DNA of 64,000 nt from Nitrospira sp. (GTDB lineage Bacteria; Nitrospirota; Nitrospiria; Nitrospirales; Nitrospiraceae). The position numbers and the translations under genes were made by a program. The notes below the pieces were generated by a model. The model was not told where the DNA came from. It worked only from the letters and a program-made list of their open reading frames with translations, and did no database searches. How positions within the stretch are numbered: position 1 is the first letter of the stretch; each line of letters starts with the position of its first letter. The stretch spans positions 2,752,181 to 2,816,180 of the forward strand of contig CP092081.1 in NCBI GenBank assembly GCA_022226935.1, read 5' to 3'. Positions 1-8,351 of the stretch are shown piece by piece.

Positions 1-372
1 AGCCCGCTGCATCGCGCCATTCCACCCCCGCGGGCCTCAGATGGAACGACGTCTCAGCCTAAATTAGGCTGCGAGTGCCAGTTCTTGGTTGGCAGTTGCG
101 TTTTTCCCGGAATTTTACGAGTTCCCGAGATCTCGACATGCGACGATGGCGTCAATATCCCCGTCGAAACCGGTCGCCCCCTTTCTTTTCGTGCGTGAAA
201 TGTCAGACGTAAACCGTGAAAGGTGGCCTGTTCCACGTTTAACGTTTAACTTTTCACGTCTCACAGCTTAGATGCTCATCATATCGCACGGGTCAAGAGG
301 AAGCCAGCCCGGAATCGCTCCTCTTGCGCCCAACCCGGGCGATCTTTTATCACTCACATGACTACCCCTCTA
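1..372. other. Intergenic stretch, no gene recognised
   Basis: No frame here gives a recognisable protein. It holds a perfect odd palindrome at 55-71 (CAGCCTAA-A-TTAGGCTG). A short foldable tract at about 213-258 has CGTGAAAG facing TTTTCACG around ACGTTTAAC repeats. Similar CGTGAAA repeats lie between gyrB and gyrA at 45152-45167, so this may be a degenerate extragenic repeat. A weak GCCCGG/CCGGGC stem near 308-345 is followed by a short T run and could be a terminator for a plus-strand gene ending before the window. Confidence 0.4.
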
Positions 373-417
373 ACATTGACAATTAACAAGACTGCACATT
401 GACAATACATTGACAAT
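373..417 (+). repeat. Three direct repeats, candidate operator
   Basis: The 11-mer ACATTGACAAT occurs perfectly three times, at 373-383, 396-406 and 407-417. The start-to-start spacings are 23 and 11 bp. The last copy ends 16 bp before the GTG start of the HTH-ATPase gene. Direct repeats this close to a DNA-binding protein's own start suggest an autoregulatory site. TTGACA is also a sigma-70 -35 sequence, so some copies may be promoter elements instead. Confidence 0.55.
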
Positions 418-433
418 ATGACACCGTTCTTGC

Positions 434-1456
434 GTGAAGCCCAAGCAAAAGATCCTGGCATTTCTCGCACGGAGAGTCTCGGCTACGGGAGGTGAGCTCC
501 GTGAACACCTCGGTTTCAGCCGACAAGCCCTCAGCCTGCATCTGCGAAGCCTGCTTGAAACCCATCAGATCGTCCGATCCGGAACGACCCGTGGCGCTCG
601 CTATAGCCTGGAGGGAAAGGCCAAGAAACCGGCCACGATTGCCCGGATCCTCCCCCTCCGCGGCTGCGATGAGGATCGCGTATGGAAGCAGCTGGCGGTG
701 CAACTCAACCTTGAGCGAGCGCTAAGGCCGAATGTGTTGGCTATGGTTCGCTACGCATTTACCGAAATGCTGAACAATGCGATCGATCATTCACAAGCAG
801 AACGTTGTTCCATTCGGTTCACAGTGAGCGCGAGCATGGTCAGTTTTGAGATCCGCGATGCTGGTATCGGCGTGTTCCATTCCATTGCAAGCAAACACGG
901 TCTGCCTGACGAAGAGACAGCCTTAGTCGAATTGTTGAAAGGCAAAACCACTACGATGCCGGAGGCGCACGCGGGGGAAGGGATTTTTTTCACCTCCCGC
1001 ATCGGTGACGATTTCATCGTGCGCTCTCATCGCCTCCAGATGGAATGGAAGCGCGCCAAACATGATGTCTTCGTGTCTCAACAGCGAAATCTCTCCGGAA
1101 CCGCCATCCACTTTACCGTCCACCGCAGCGCCCGCCACAAGCTAGAAGCGGTGTTCGAGGAGTTTGCCCCGGAGGAATACAACTTTGAGTTCCAGAAAAC
1201 CAAGATATTGGTGAAACTTCTCAGACGGGATTATGTTTCTCGATCAGAGGCGAAACGCCTGCTGGCCAACCTGGAAAAGTTCAGAGAAATCAGCCTCGAC
1301 TTTCGTGACGTCCGATCCGTCGGGCAGGGGTTTGCCGATGAAGTCTTTCGCGTCTTTGCCAATCGCCATCCCGGTATCGTCATCCACCCCGAGCACGCCA
1401 GCCCCGCCGTTCTGGCCATGATCAACCATGTTCGCCCTGCCACTCCACCGCAGTAG
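434..1456 (+). CDS. HTH / histidine-kinase-like ATPase / STAS-like (DUF4325) regulator
   Basis: This 340-residue protein has three parts. Residues 1-65 form a winged-helix HTH. Residues about 80-225 form a GHKL-type ATPase: the N-box is EMLNNAIDHS and the G1-like box is IRDAGIGV. Residues about 260-335 carry the DUF4325 signature FRDVRSVGQGFADEVFRVF. No His phosphoacceptor or receiver domain is seen, so it is not a classical sensor kinase. An anti-sigma-like or ATP-gated DNA-binding regulator is more likely. The GTG start is forced because an in-frame TGA lies at 419-421. The direct repeats immediately upstream suggest autoregulation. Target genes are unknown. Confidence 0.8.
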   Translation: MKPKQKILAFLARRVSATGGELREHLGFSRQALSLHLRSLLETHQIVRSGTTRGARYSLEGKAKKPATIARILPLRGCDEDRVWKQLAVQLNLERALRPNVLAMVRYAFTEMLNNAIDHSQAERCSIRFTVSASMVSFEIRDAGIGVFHSIASKHGLPDEETALVELLKGKTTTMPEAHAGEGIFFTSRIGDDFIVRSHRLQMEWKRAKHDVFVSQQRNLSGTAIHFTVHRSARHKLEAVFEEFAPEEYNFEFQKTKILVKLLRRDYVSRSEAKRLLANLEKFREISLDFRDVRSVGQGFADEVFRVFANRHPGIVIHPEHASPAVLAMINHVRPATPPQ

Positions 1457-1536
1457 ATGTTGGGAGATCACCGCATCGGCCCAAGGGGAAGCCAGAGGAG
1501 AAGCAGAGGTACCTCACCGTTCACTGATCGGTGCGA

Positions 1537-2157
1537 CTACGGTAACGGCGTAAACGTCCAGATCCAGCCCTGATCCTGCTGTTTCAACACCTGCCCCTTC
1601 GGCACCGGCCCAGCCAACAGTTCCGGCGGCACACTTACAAGCAACTGCTCCTCGCGAACCTGCCCTTGAACAGGATGAATACCTTTGCAGCCGCCTCCGC
1701 CGACGTATTCCTCCATGTCCGGGGTTCTCCGCTCTCCAAGCAGACCGAACATGGCGCCAATCACCGCGATGCTCTTGAGATCGAAGTGTTCATAAGTGCC
1801 TTTGAGCACCGGCGCCGGACAGACTGCCGAGCCATCACGGAGGTTGTCCACTTTCGTCGGAATATTCGGAAGCACCCTGGGCTGTGCTCCTTCCGCAAGC
1901 GGCCAGGTAAATTCAAATTCGACCTGCTCGGTGATATCAGCCACGGCAGATCCCCCGATAAACTGTTTGTCGCGCTGGAACACGCCCACGACCTTATACG
2001 TCACTCCTGCGGCCTTCTGACGCGAAGGACTCTTCAGCGCCCAGATCGCATATGTATCGAGGTCCGGCTTCCAGTCTCTCCGTGCGCTCGCCTCCACCCC
2101 GCCGGAGAGCAGCACGACTCCTGCGATCACGGGAAGCACCAGGCCCGTCATAGGCAT
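1537..2157 (-). CDS. Secreted hypothetical protein
   Basis: This 206-residue protein has an N-terminal hydrophobic segment (residues about 4-22) ending in ASA, consistent with a Sec signal peptide. The mature part is polar with two cysteines (CPAP and GGGGCKG regions) and no family I recognise. It is followed on the same strand, 31 bp upstream, by the DedA-rhodanese gene, so the two may be co-transcribed. Function unknown; probably periplasmic. Confidence 0.65.
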   Translation of the reverse strand: MPMTGLVLPVIAGVVLLSGGVEASARRDWKPDLDTYAIWALKSPSRQKAAGVTYKVVGVFQRDKQFIGGSAVADITEQVEFEFTWPLAEGAQPRVLPNIPTKVDNLRDGSAVCPAPVLKGTYEHFDLKSIAVIGAMFGLLGERRTPDMEEYVGGGGCKGIHPVQGQVREEQLLVSVPPELLAGPVPKGQVLKQQDQGWIWTFTPLP

Positions 2158-2188
2158 CGTCCTTTCCTCGCGTGAAGATTCCGCAAAC

Positions 2189-3139
2189 TCACTGACCCAG
2201 CCCGATATTGACCTGCCGCTCTACGGGAAACTGACGCTCCCTCCAGGCATCCAACCCGCCTTCCAGAGGCCGCACCCGGTGAATGCCTTTCTTCTTCAGC
2301 AAAAAGGCCGTTCTGGCGCTGGAGACTTCATTCGGACAACTGCAGTAGAGCACAATGTCGCGATCGCGCGGAATTTCGTGATGCCGATGTTCGATGTCTT
2401 CCAAAGTAAAGTTGATGGCGCCGGGAATGCTTTCGGGATCCAGATCGAGCGCGAGCGGATGCCGGACATCAACCACGCTGATGGCTTCCCCGGCATCCAT
2501 ACGCCGCTTGAGCTCATCGACCGAAATTTTCGCCATGCGCAGATGCCGCAGGAATTTCTGCCGATGATAAAACTTATAGCCGACGAATCCGGCCAAACTC
2601 AGGAGAAGGATCACCAGCATCATTCCTCCCGCCTGGTCAAAGAGCCCGATGAGCTGTTCCAGCTGATTGCTGAACAATGCTCCGACGCCGACACTGACCG
2701 CCGCCCAAATCACGGTGCCCCCGATATCGTACAAGACAAACGTCCTGACGGGCATGCCGACAATACCGGCCAGAGGAGGCGCCACCGTGCTGAATCCGGG
2801 AACGAATTTGGCCAACAGCAAAGCGCGCGGCCCGTTCCGGTGAAACAGATTCTCCGTATCCCGCACGCAAGAATCCGGCTCCAACGACAGGCGGCAGAGA
2901 AAACCCAGCACCTTGCCGCCCTTCTGACGACCCAGGTAATACCAGGCAAGATCCGGCAAAAGAGAAGCGGCAACCGGCACCAGCACTGCCGTCGCCAGGC
3001 TCATGTTTCCTGTCGCAACCAGCGCGCCTGCGGCCACGAGGAATGGAAGGGCAGGAAGCGGAAAGCCGATCTGCTCGACGAAGATGACCCAGAAGAGCAC
3101 CGAGGCCCCATGCTCGGCGAGAAAGTCAAACGTATGCAT
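2189..3139 (-). CDS. DedA-family membrane protein fused to rhodanese
   Basis: Residues 1-200 are a DedA (SNARE-associated) domain: a re-entrant FPLPALPFL segment, the PDLAWYYLGR stretch and KFVPGFSTVAPPLAG, then a C-terminal membrane helix. Residues about 205-310 are a rhodanese domain with the active-site loop CSCPNEVSSA, whose first Cys sits at the catalytic position. DedA proteins act in lipid-carrier transport or membrane-potential maintenance. Rhodaneses move sulfane sulfur or sense redox state. The fusion puts the rhodanese on the cytoplasmic side of the membrane. It is next to a BT1-like transporter on the same strand (21 bp gap). Confidence 0.9.
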   Translation of the reverse strand: MHTFDFLAEHGASVLFWVIFVEQIGFPLPALPFLVAAGALVATGNMSLATAVLVPVAASLLPDLAWYYLGRQKGGKVLGFLCRLSLEPDSCVRDTENLFHRNGPRALLLAKFVPGFSTVAPPLAGIVGMPVRTFVLYDIGGTVIWAAVSVGVGALFSNQLEQLIGLFDQAGGMMLVILLLSLAGFVGYKFYHRQKFLRHLRMAKISVDELKRRMDAGEAISVVDVRHPLALDLDPESIPGAINFTLEDIEHRHHEIPRDRDIVLYCSCPNEVSSARTAFLLKKKGIHRVRPLEGGLDAWRERQFPVERQVNIGLGQ

Positions 3140-3159
3140 AGCGGATGACGCCCTCCCGC

Positions 3160-4785
3160 TCAGGCACTCCGGAAACGCGAGAACCGCGAAAAGAGAATAG
3201 CCGCGAAGGGGAGTGCGAGACCCAACACGGTCTGCACAATCAGCAATATTCCCAGCTGACTGTAATCGTCAGGCGTCTGAATGGCGTTCGTCACCGGATC
3301 GCGCACCTCTCGGGTGACCACGAACACCTCGTTGAGATATTTTGTCCCGAGTTGGCTGAGCGACAAGGCGAGGTTCGTGAACGACGCCATCACGGCAAAA
3401 TACGTGGCTTTGAGGTTAGCCGGCGCAGAGTTCGCAATCCAGGCGAGCATGGGAATCATCGAGATTTGGCCCAGCGGGGATTCGAGCGCCGTATTCACCA
3501 AGGCGATAAACCGCGCATCCACCAGGCCGCCGGTCAAGGCCGCGGTCCATTCGTGAAGACCATAATACATACTGACGATGGGGAGCCCGAGGACAAAGGC
3601 CGCCACGGTCAGAAAGCCGACGACATAGGCGATGGACCGTTCCGCCATAAAGCGGCGAAACAGAAACATGCCCGCCAGCGTCAGGGCGCTGCCGATGAGT
3701 GACAACACCGAAAGAAAATGCTGATCGAAGCCCAGCTTGTCGATCATCCACCAGGTCGCGCCTTCGCCGGGTCCCGGCACCGAGCGAAAGACAAACACCA
3801 CCAGCGCCGTGCCCACGAGCACATGCCTGGCGTCGGGAGCCAGTTCGCGAGTCAGGCGCACCATCAAGACCGACACGATGGCCATCGAACCGGCGAAGAC
3901 AATTTCTTCGTTGAACGGAAAATCCGCCATGCCCACCGTCAGGGTAAACAACACGAACAGCAAGCTACCTCCGAGAATCCACCAATTGGGCTGGGTCGGT
4001 TCCTCAGGCCTGTCCAAGAGCGCGGCAACCTGAGCAGACGTCATGCCTTGGCGGAGTAACCGGCGCTTGGCCCGCAGCCGAAGCGCCGACGCGGTGATGA
4101 CGCCGAGCACCGACACCGCCGGGATGGTCAGGGCGAGGAGATAGACATGCTGGTAAATCTCGGCGACTTTGTCTTTCGGTAGATCCTCGACGCCCGTAAA
4201 CAGGTACAGATTGATGAGGGCGACCAGGATCCCGCCGCTGATGATGGCCACGCGGCCGAGCGTTTGCATCGTCGTGTGCATCAGCTTCAGCTTGGCTTCC
4301 TCGATGGGAAGCCCTCGTTCGTCCACTCTCGGGACCGCCTCCACCGTCATGGCATCAGCGACCGTGTCTTGAATCACATAGCCGATGGGTGCGAGCAGCG
4401 CGCTCAGCACATACCAGACTTCGGCCGGCATCACCGCCGCCATCGCCTCACGATGACCGATCAGCCCGACCATGATCAGCAGACTGGCGGCAATGACCGC
4501 CGCGCCGAAATAGACGAGGAAACTCTTCCAGCGCCACAGTAGGTCAACGAGATGGCCGAACGGCATTTTGAGCGCCCAGGGAATACCGGCCCAGAATCCC
4601 AATGCGGCGAGAAAGGACGCGGAGAGACCGAGATAATCTTTCACGAAGAAGGTGCCGACAATCCCGGTGAGCCCGGAAATACCGGCCGCCATGTAGACCA
4701 TGAGGGGAGGCAAATAGGACAGTTGGAAGTCGCGCGCGAGTTCCAGAATATTGCGGTCGATCCAGCGGGAAACGGCAGTCATCAT
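3160..4785 (-). CDS. MFS transporter, BT1 (folate-biopterin) type
   Basis: The protein has 541 residues and about 12 hydrophobic segments. The N-terminal stretch VKDYLGLSASFLAALGFWAG and PWALKMPFGHLVDL match the loop 2-3 pattern of BT1/folate-biopterin transporters of the major facilitator superfamily. A QDTVADAM motif lies in the fourth helix region. Substrate cannot be read from sequence; BT1 members carry pteridines or folates. It ends 21 bp from the DedA-rhodanese start and may share a transcript with it. Confidence 0.8.
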   Translation of the reverse strand: MMTAVSRWIDRNILELARDFQLSYLPPLMVYMAAGISGLTGIVGTFFVKDYLGLSASFLAALGFWAGIPWALKMPFGHLVDLLWRWKSFLVYFGAAVIAASLLIMVGLIGHREAMAAVMPAEVWYVLSALLAPIGYVIQDTVADAMTVEAVPRVDERGLPIEEAKLKLMHTTMQTLGRVAIISGGILVALINLYLFTGVEDLPKDKVAEIYQHVYLLALTIPAVSVLGVITASALRLRAKRRLLRQGMTSAQVAALLDRPEEPTQPNWWILGGSLLFVLFTLTVGMADFPFNEEIVFAGSMAIVSVLMVRLTRELAPDARHVLVGTALVVFVFRSVPGPGEGATWWMIDKLGFDQHFLSVLSLIGSALTLAGMFLFRRFMAERSIAYVVGFLTVAAFVLGLPIVSMYYGLHEWTAALTGGLVDARFIALVNTALESPLGQISMIPMLAWIANSAPANLKATYFAVMASFTNLALSLSQLGTKYLNEVFVVTREVRDPVTNAIQTPDDYSQLGILLIVQTVLGLALPFAAILFSRFSRFRSA

Positions 4786-4926
4786 ATGGCGGTAACCAGA
4801 ACCGGTGCAGGCTCCATTGCCTTCCTTTCTGTTACCCGTACCGGCCAGGGATTTGCAAGCAGGGGCCGGCAGTCGGACGAGAGGGACCGGCGTCTTAAAC
4901 CCGATCCCCTCGTCTTGATGTCGCCG

Positions 4927-6000
4927 TTACTTGGGAAACTCAATGGGCGCCGCCACCTGCTGCCAGCCTTCGCCGTTGAGCGATCGCAAGAACGCCACGA
5001 CATCCTGCTCTTCCGTCTCGGTGAGTTCGAGCGGAATGATCGTATTGTCCTGGTGGGGATTCTGAATGCCCCCCTGATTGTAAAAATGGACCACCTCCTC
5101 AAGCGTCGCGAACCGCCCGTCGTGCATGTAGGGTGCGGTGCGCGCAATTTCACGCAAGGTCGGCGTCTTGAACGCGCCGATATCCTCAGGGTTCTTGGTT
5201 ACCATGTAGCGGCCGAGATCCAGGGTGTTGGTATCCCATCCGATACCCAGGTTGTGAAATTTTTCGTCGGTGAAATTGAAGCCGGAGTGGCAACGCGTGC
5301 AGCGAGCTTTGCCGCGGAACAATTCCAGGCCTCGCTTGGCCGAAGCGCTCAAGGCCTGTTCGTCGCCGCCGGAATCGAATCGATCCGCAGGACTGTTGCC
5401 GGAGATTAGCGTCCGTTGAAAACTGGCAATCGCCTTGCCGATGTTCTTCTCCGTAATCTCATCGTGAAACACTTCTTGGAAGAGCTGACGGTAGCCGCTC
5501 AGCTTCTTCATCTTCGCCGTCATCTCCTCATAGTCGAGAAAGCCATGTTCGACCGGATTGATGAAAGGCCCCGTCGATTGTTCCTCCAGGGTCTGAGCAC
5601 GCCCGTCCCAAAACTGCACCTTGCTATAGACGCGATTAATGGCTGTGGGAGCGCTTCGACCACCCTGCAGCCGGTTGATTCCCATGGACACGGCTTGCCC
5701 GTCGGTGAACGCCAAGCCGGGCATGTGGCAATTCGCACAGGCTACGGTATTGGTCTTGGACAGCCGCTTGTCAAAAAATAAGATTCGCCCGAGCTCGATC
5801 TTCTTGGCGGTCTGCTGGTTGTCGGCGGGAATATAGGCCGCGGGATCCTCCAACCCGAGCGGCACCTCCTGCGTAATAGCAGCCGACCCAGATGGCGGTG
5901 TCGACGAGTCGCCCATGACTTTTGTGGCCGCTAGGCCCATCACGCCCACCATGATCCCTGCCGCCACTCCAGCAACCCATCGCATTCTTCTCTTGTCCAT
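4927..6000 (-). CDS. Di-haem cytochrome c peroxidase (MauG/CcpA family)
   Basis: It has two c-type haem sites, CANCH and CTRCH, the usual arrangement of bacterial di-haem peroxidases that reduce H2O2 in the periplasm with electrons from cytochrome c. An N-terminal hydrophobic segment (VAGVAAGIMVGVMG) acts as signal or anchor. MHDGRFATLEEVVHFYNQGG is the conserved C-terminal motif. I place the start at 6000 (MDKRR) because GGGAGG lies 4 bp upstream; an in-frame ATG at 6012 is possible. The gene lies beside a small lipoprotein and divergent to oxyR, which fits peroxide induction. Confidence 0.92.
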   Translation of the reverse strand: MDKRRMRWVAGVAAGIMVGVMGLAATKVMGDSSTPPSGSAAITQEVPLGLEDPAAYIPADNQQTAKKIELGRILFFDKRLSKTNTVACANCHMPGLAFTDGQAVSMGINRLQGGRSAPTAINRVYSKVQFWDGRAQTLEEQSTGPFINPVEHGFLDYEEMTAKMKKLSGYRQLFQEVFHDEITEKNIGKAIASFQRTLISGNSPADRFDSGGDEQALSASAKRGLELFRGKARCTRCHSGFNFTDEKFHNLGIGWDTNTLDLGRYMVTKNPEDIGAFKTPTLREIARTAPYMHDGRFATLEEVVHFYNQGGIQNPHQDNTIIPLELTETEEQDVVAFLRSLNGEGWQQVAAPIEFPK

Positions 6001-6036
6001 GGCTCCTCCCATCCTTCCTTTCTTCTTGGACGCCGA

Positions 6037-6243
6037 TCATCGAAACATCAATGTCGTACCGGGCCGGTCCTGTCGATCCAGGCGCCGTTCAACCTTCTTG
6101 ACGAACTCCTCATCGGTTGCGCCCGTCCCTCCTTCTTCGGAGAAGGCCACGGTATCGTGACTGACGCGCGTAGACGGTGCGGCACAACCTTGCATCAGAA
6201 CCACGAAGAACCCGATCCCGATGAGGGCCACGATCTGTCGCAT
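6037..6243 (-). CDS. Small lipoprotein upstream of the peroxidase
   Basis: This 68-residue protein has a signal peptide with lipobox LMQGC at about residue 20 and a short charged tail. No family is recognised. It is the first gene of the peroxidase transcript and faces oxyR across a 124-bp gap. Its start is supported by GGAGG a few bases upstream. A peroxide-linked outer-membrane role is inference from context only. Confidence 0.65.
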   Translation of the reverse strand: MRQIVALIGIGFFVVLMQGCAAPSTRVSHDTVAFSEEGGTGATDEEFVKKVERRLDRQDRPGTTLMFR

Positions 6244-6367
6244 GCTTCACCTCCTTTGTTGCCTGTGTTCGACTCATGGCGTCACGATATCCGGTTGCCG
6301 AATGATCAGTCCAATTGATAGTGTATGGATTAACGATTAGCGAAACTTATTTCTTGGGGCTGGCGTT
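6244..6367. promoter_or_regulatory. oxyR / peroxidase divergent intergenic region
   Basis: This gap separates oxyR (plus) from the lipoprotein-peroxidase genes (minus). Around 6318-6345 there is GATAG, then TGTATGG, then ATTA and GATTAG, a loose match to the ATAG-N7-repeat layout of OxyR sites. A LysR regulator commonly controls a divergent gene pair. The match is weak and no single promoter is certain. Confidence 0.35.
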
Positions 6368-7282
6368 ATGACTTTGACTGAGCTGCAGTACATCGTCGCA
6401 CTTGCACATGAACGGCATTTCGGCCGGGCAGCCGAGCGGAGTTTCGTGACCCAACCGGCGCTGAGTCTGGCCATCAAAAAGCTGGAGGAGGAGCTGGGGG
6501 TGACGATCTTTGAACGGCGCAAGCACCAGGCGGTTCTCACCCCGCTGGGCGAGCAGATCGTCCACCAAGCTCAGCGGGTGCTGGAAGAAGTGGATCACAT
6601 CAAGCTCCTCGCGGCCCAAGGAAAGAATCAGCTGGTTGGCGCCTTGCGCCTCGGCGCTATCGCGACGGTGGGCCCTTATCTGCTGCCCGATCTGGTACCG
6701 CTCCTGCACAAACGAGCGCCTGAGATGCCGCTGGAGATCGAGGAGAATTTGACGGTCAACCTGACGGCTATGTTAAAGAGCGGGAAGCTCGACGTCATCA
6801 TGATCGCGCTGCCGTTTGAGGAACCAGGGATTCTAGTGCAAGCCTTATACGACGAACCATTCAAGGCCGTTGTGCCGGCGGATCATCGACTGGCTAAGAA
6901 AGGGCACATCGATCCCTCCGCCATGACCGGTGAGCGCGTCCTCCTGCCTCATGCCGGTCATTGCTTCAGACATCAGGTGCTGGAGGCTTGTCCGGAACTG
7001 AGTCGATCGGATGCAGAAGGCTTGCAGGGCAATTCGTTGGAAACGATCCGCCAGATGGTGGCCTCCGGACTGGGAATCACCGTCATGCCCTGCAGCGCGG
7101 TGACGAACAGACATTTGAACAAACGACTCACCGTAGTGGAATTTGTTAAACCGGTTCCCGAGCGGCGCATTGCCCTGGCATGGCGCAAGGGATTTGCCAG
7201 ACCAGCCGTCATCGCGGTGATTCATGAGGCGGTGGGGATGCTAAAGATCCCTGGACTAGAGCCGATTTCCGCACAGGCCTGA
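6368..7282 (+). CDS. oxyR: OxyR, hydrogen-peroxide-sensing LysR activator
   Basis: This 304-residue LysR-type regulator has an N-terminal winged HTH (residues 1-60, FGRAAERSFVTQPALSLAIK) and a substrate-binding-like sensor domain. Cysteines fall at residues 199 and 208 in GHCFRHQVLEAC, exactly the peroxidatic and resolving positions of E. coli OxyR. The following SLETIRQMVASGLGIT block also matches. The family activates peroxide-defence genes after forming the 199-208 disulfide. The divergent di-haem peroxidase is the obvious target. Confidence 0.95.
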   Translation: MTLTELQYIVALAHERHFGRAAERSFVTQPALSLAIKKLEEELGVTIFERRKHQAVLTPLGEQIVHQAQRVLEEVDHIKLLAAQGKNQLVGALRLGAIATVGPYLLPDLVPLLHKRAPEMPLEIEENLTVNLTAMLKSGKLDVIMIALPFEEPGILVQALYDEPFKAVVPADHRLAKKGHIDPSAMTGERVLLPHAGHCFRHQVLEACPELSRSDAEGLQGNSLETIRQMVASGLGITVMPCSAVTNRHLNKRLTVVEFVKPVPERRIALAWRKGFARPAVIAVIHEAVGMLKIPGLEPISAQA

Positions 7283-7306
7283 CCGAAAGCGCGAAAGGAG
7301 TCCTTC

Positions 7307-7660
7307 ATGGCCGATGCGCATCGCATCAGCATCCATGTGTTGGATCAATCACAAGGACGGCCGGCTGAAGGCATTCCGGTGACGTTGGAGATTCGAGGTC
7401 TCACGGGCCTCTGGAAAGAGCTTGGCCGAGGCAGAACCGATGCGGACGGTCGCAGCGCCGACCTCTACCCGGCCGGCCTTCGCCTGCAAACCGGCACCTA
7501 TCGGCTCACATTCGACGTGGCCGGCTATTTTCGGAAGAGAAACGTGGCGACGTTCTTCCCGGAGGTGGCAGTCGTATTTGCCGTGCAAGAGGTAACGCAA
7601 AGCTACCATATCCCGCTGCTACTCAGTCCCTTCGGCTATAGCGTCTATCGGGGCAGTTGA
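7307..7660 (+). CDS. uraH: 5-Hydroxyisourate hydrolase (transthyretin-like)
   Basis: It has 117 residues, the usual length. It opens with ISIHVLDQSQGRPAEGIPV, has RTDADGR in the middle and ends in the diagnostic YRGS. The family hydrolyses 5-hydroxyisourate from uricase action to OHCU. It lies 24 bp after oxyR with a GAAAGGAG ribosome site, so it probably shares the oxyR transcript. No uricase, OHCU decarboxylase or other purine-degradation gene is in the window. Confidence 0.9.
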   Translation: MADAHRISIHVLDQSQGRPAEGIPVTLEIRGLTGLWKELGRGRTDADGRSADLYPAGLRLQTGTYRLTFDVAGYFRKRNVATFFPEVAVVFAVQEVTQSYHIPLLLSPFGYSVYRGS

Positions 7661-7679
7661 GCGAGGGACTCGGGTCGGT

Positions 7680-8351
7680 CTATTCGCGCGCTCCTGCCGC
7701 CACGAGCAGATCTGCAATTGCCCGATACCCCTTCTGCCTGGCATGCCGCAGCGGCGTGACACCATGGTGATCGGCAAGATTCGGATTCGCTCCGGCTGTC
7801 AGCAACAGGCGAACGATTTCTTGATGCGCCGTCCCGCCGTCACTCAAGAGAATGGCCTCCAGTAAGGCCGTCCATCCCAAGCGGTTCACGTGATTCACAT
7901 CGATGCTGGTCGTGAGCAATGCCTTCACCACCTCAACATGGCCGCGCTCGCAGGCCGGGATCAATGCGGTGCCTCCGAAACGATTGTAGACGGTGAAGTT
8001 CGGGCGCGCGGCCAATGTCATGCGCAAGATATCCAGATAGCCACTCGCCCCGGCCAGCAGCAGTGGACTGTTTTGCATGGAGTCCTGCGCATTCACGTCC
8101 GAACCGGCTTCGATCAGCACCCTTGCCACCTCGACATGGTTGCGATAGGTCGCGGCCATAAGCGCCGTGCGCCCCTGCGCATCACGTGCCTGAACACCGG
8201 CACCGTCTCGCAACAACCGTTTCACCGACTCCACATCATTACGTTCCGTTGCCTCGATCAAGAGAGCGTCTTTGTCGGAAGCAGGGGATGCAGTGACGGC
8301 CATGCCTAGAACGATCAGCGTGGCACATATCGTCGCCAGCAGAACGTTCAT
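7680..8351 (-). CDS. Exported ankyrin-repeat protein
   Basis: About 223 residues from the ATG at 8351: a signal peptide (MNVLLATICATLIVLGMAV...) and then five to six ankyrin repeats (for example DAQGRTALMAATYRNHVEVARVL). I chose this start over a longer reading because it gives a signal peptide. It also overlaps the upstream gene's stop as ATGA (8348-8351), which implies translational coupling. Ankyrin proteins bind other proteins; the partner is unknown. Confidence 0.85.
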   Translation of the reverse strand: MNVLLATICATLIVLGMAVTASPASDKDALLIEATERNDVESVKRLLRDGAGVQARDAQGRTALMAATYRNHVEVARVLIEAGSDVNAQDSMQNSPLLLAGASGYLDILRMTLAARPNFTVYNRFGGTALIPACERGHVEVVKALLTTSIDVNHVNRLGWTALLEAILLSDGGTAHQEIVRLLLTAGANPNLADHHGVTPLRHARQKGYRAIADLLVAAGARE

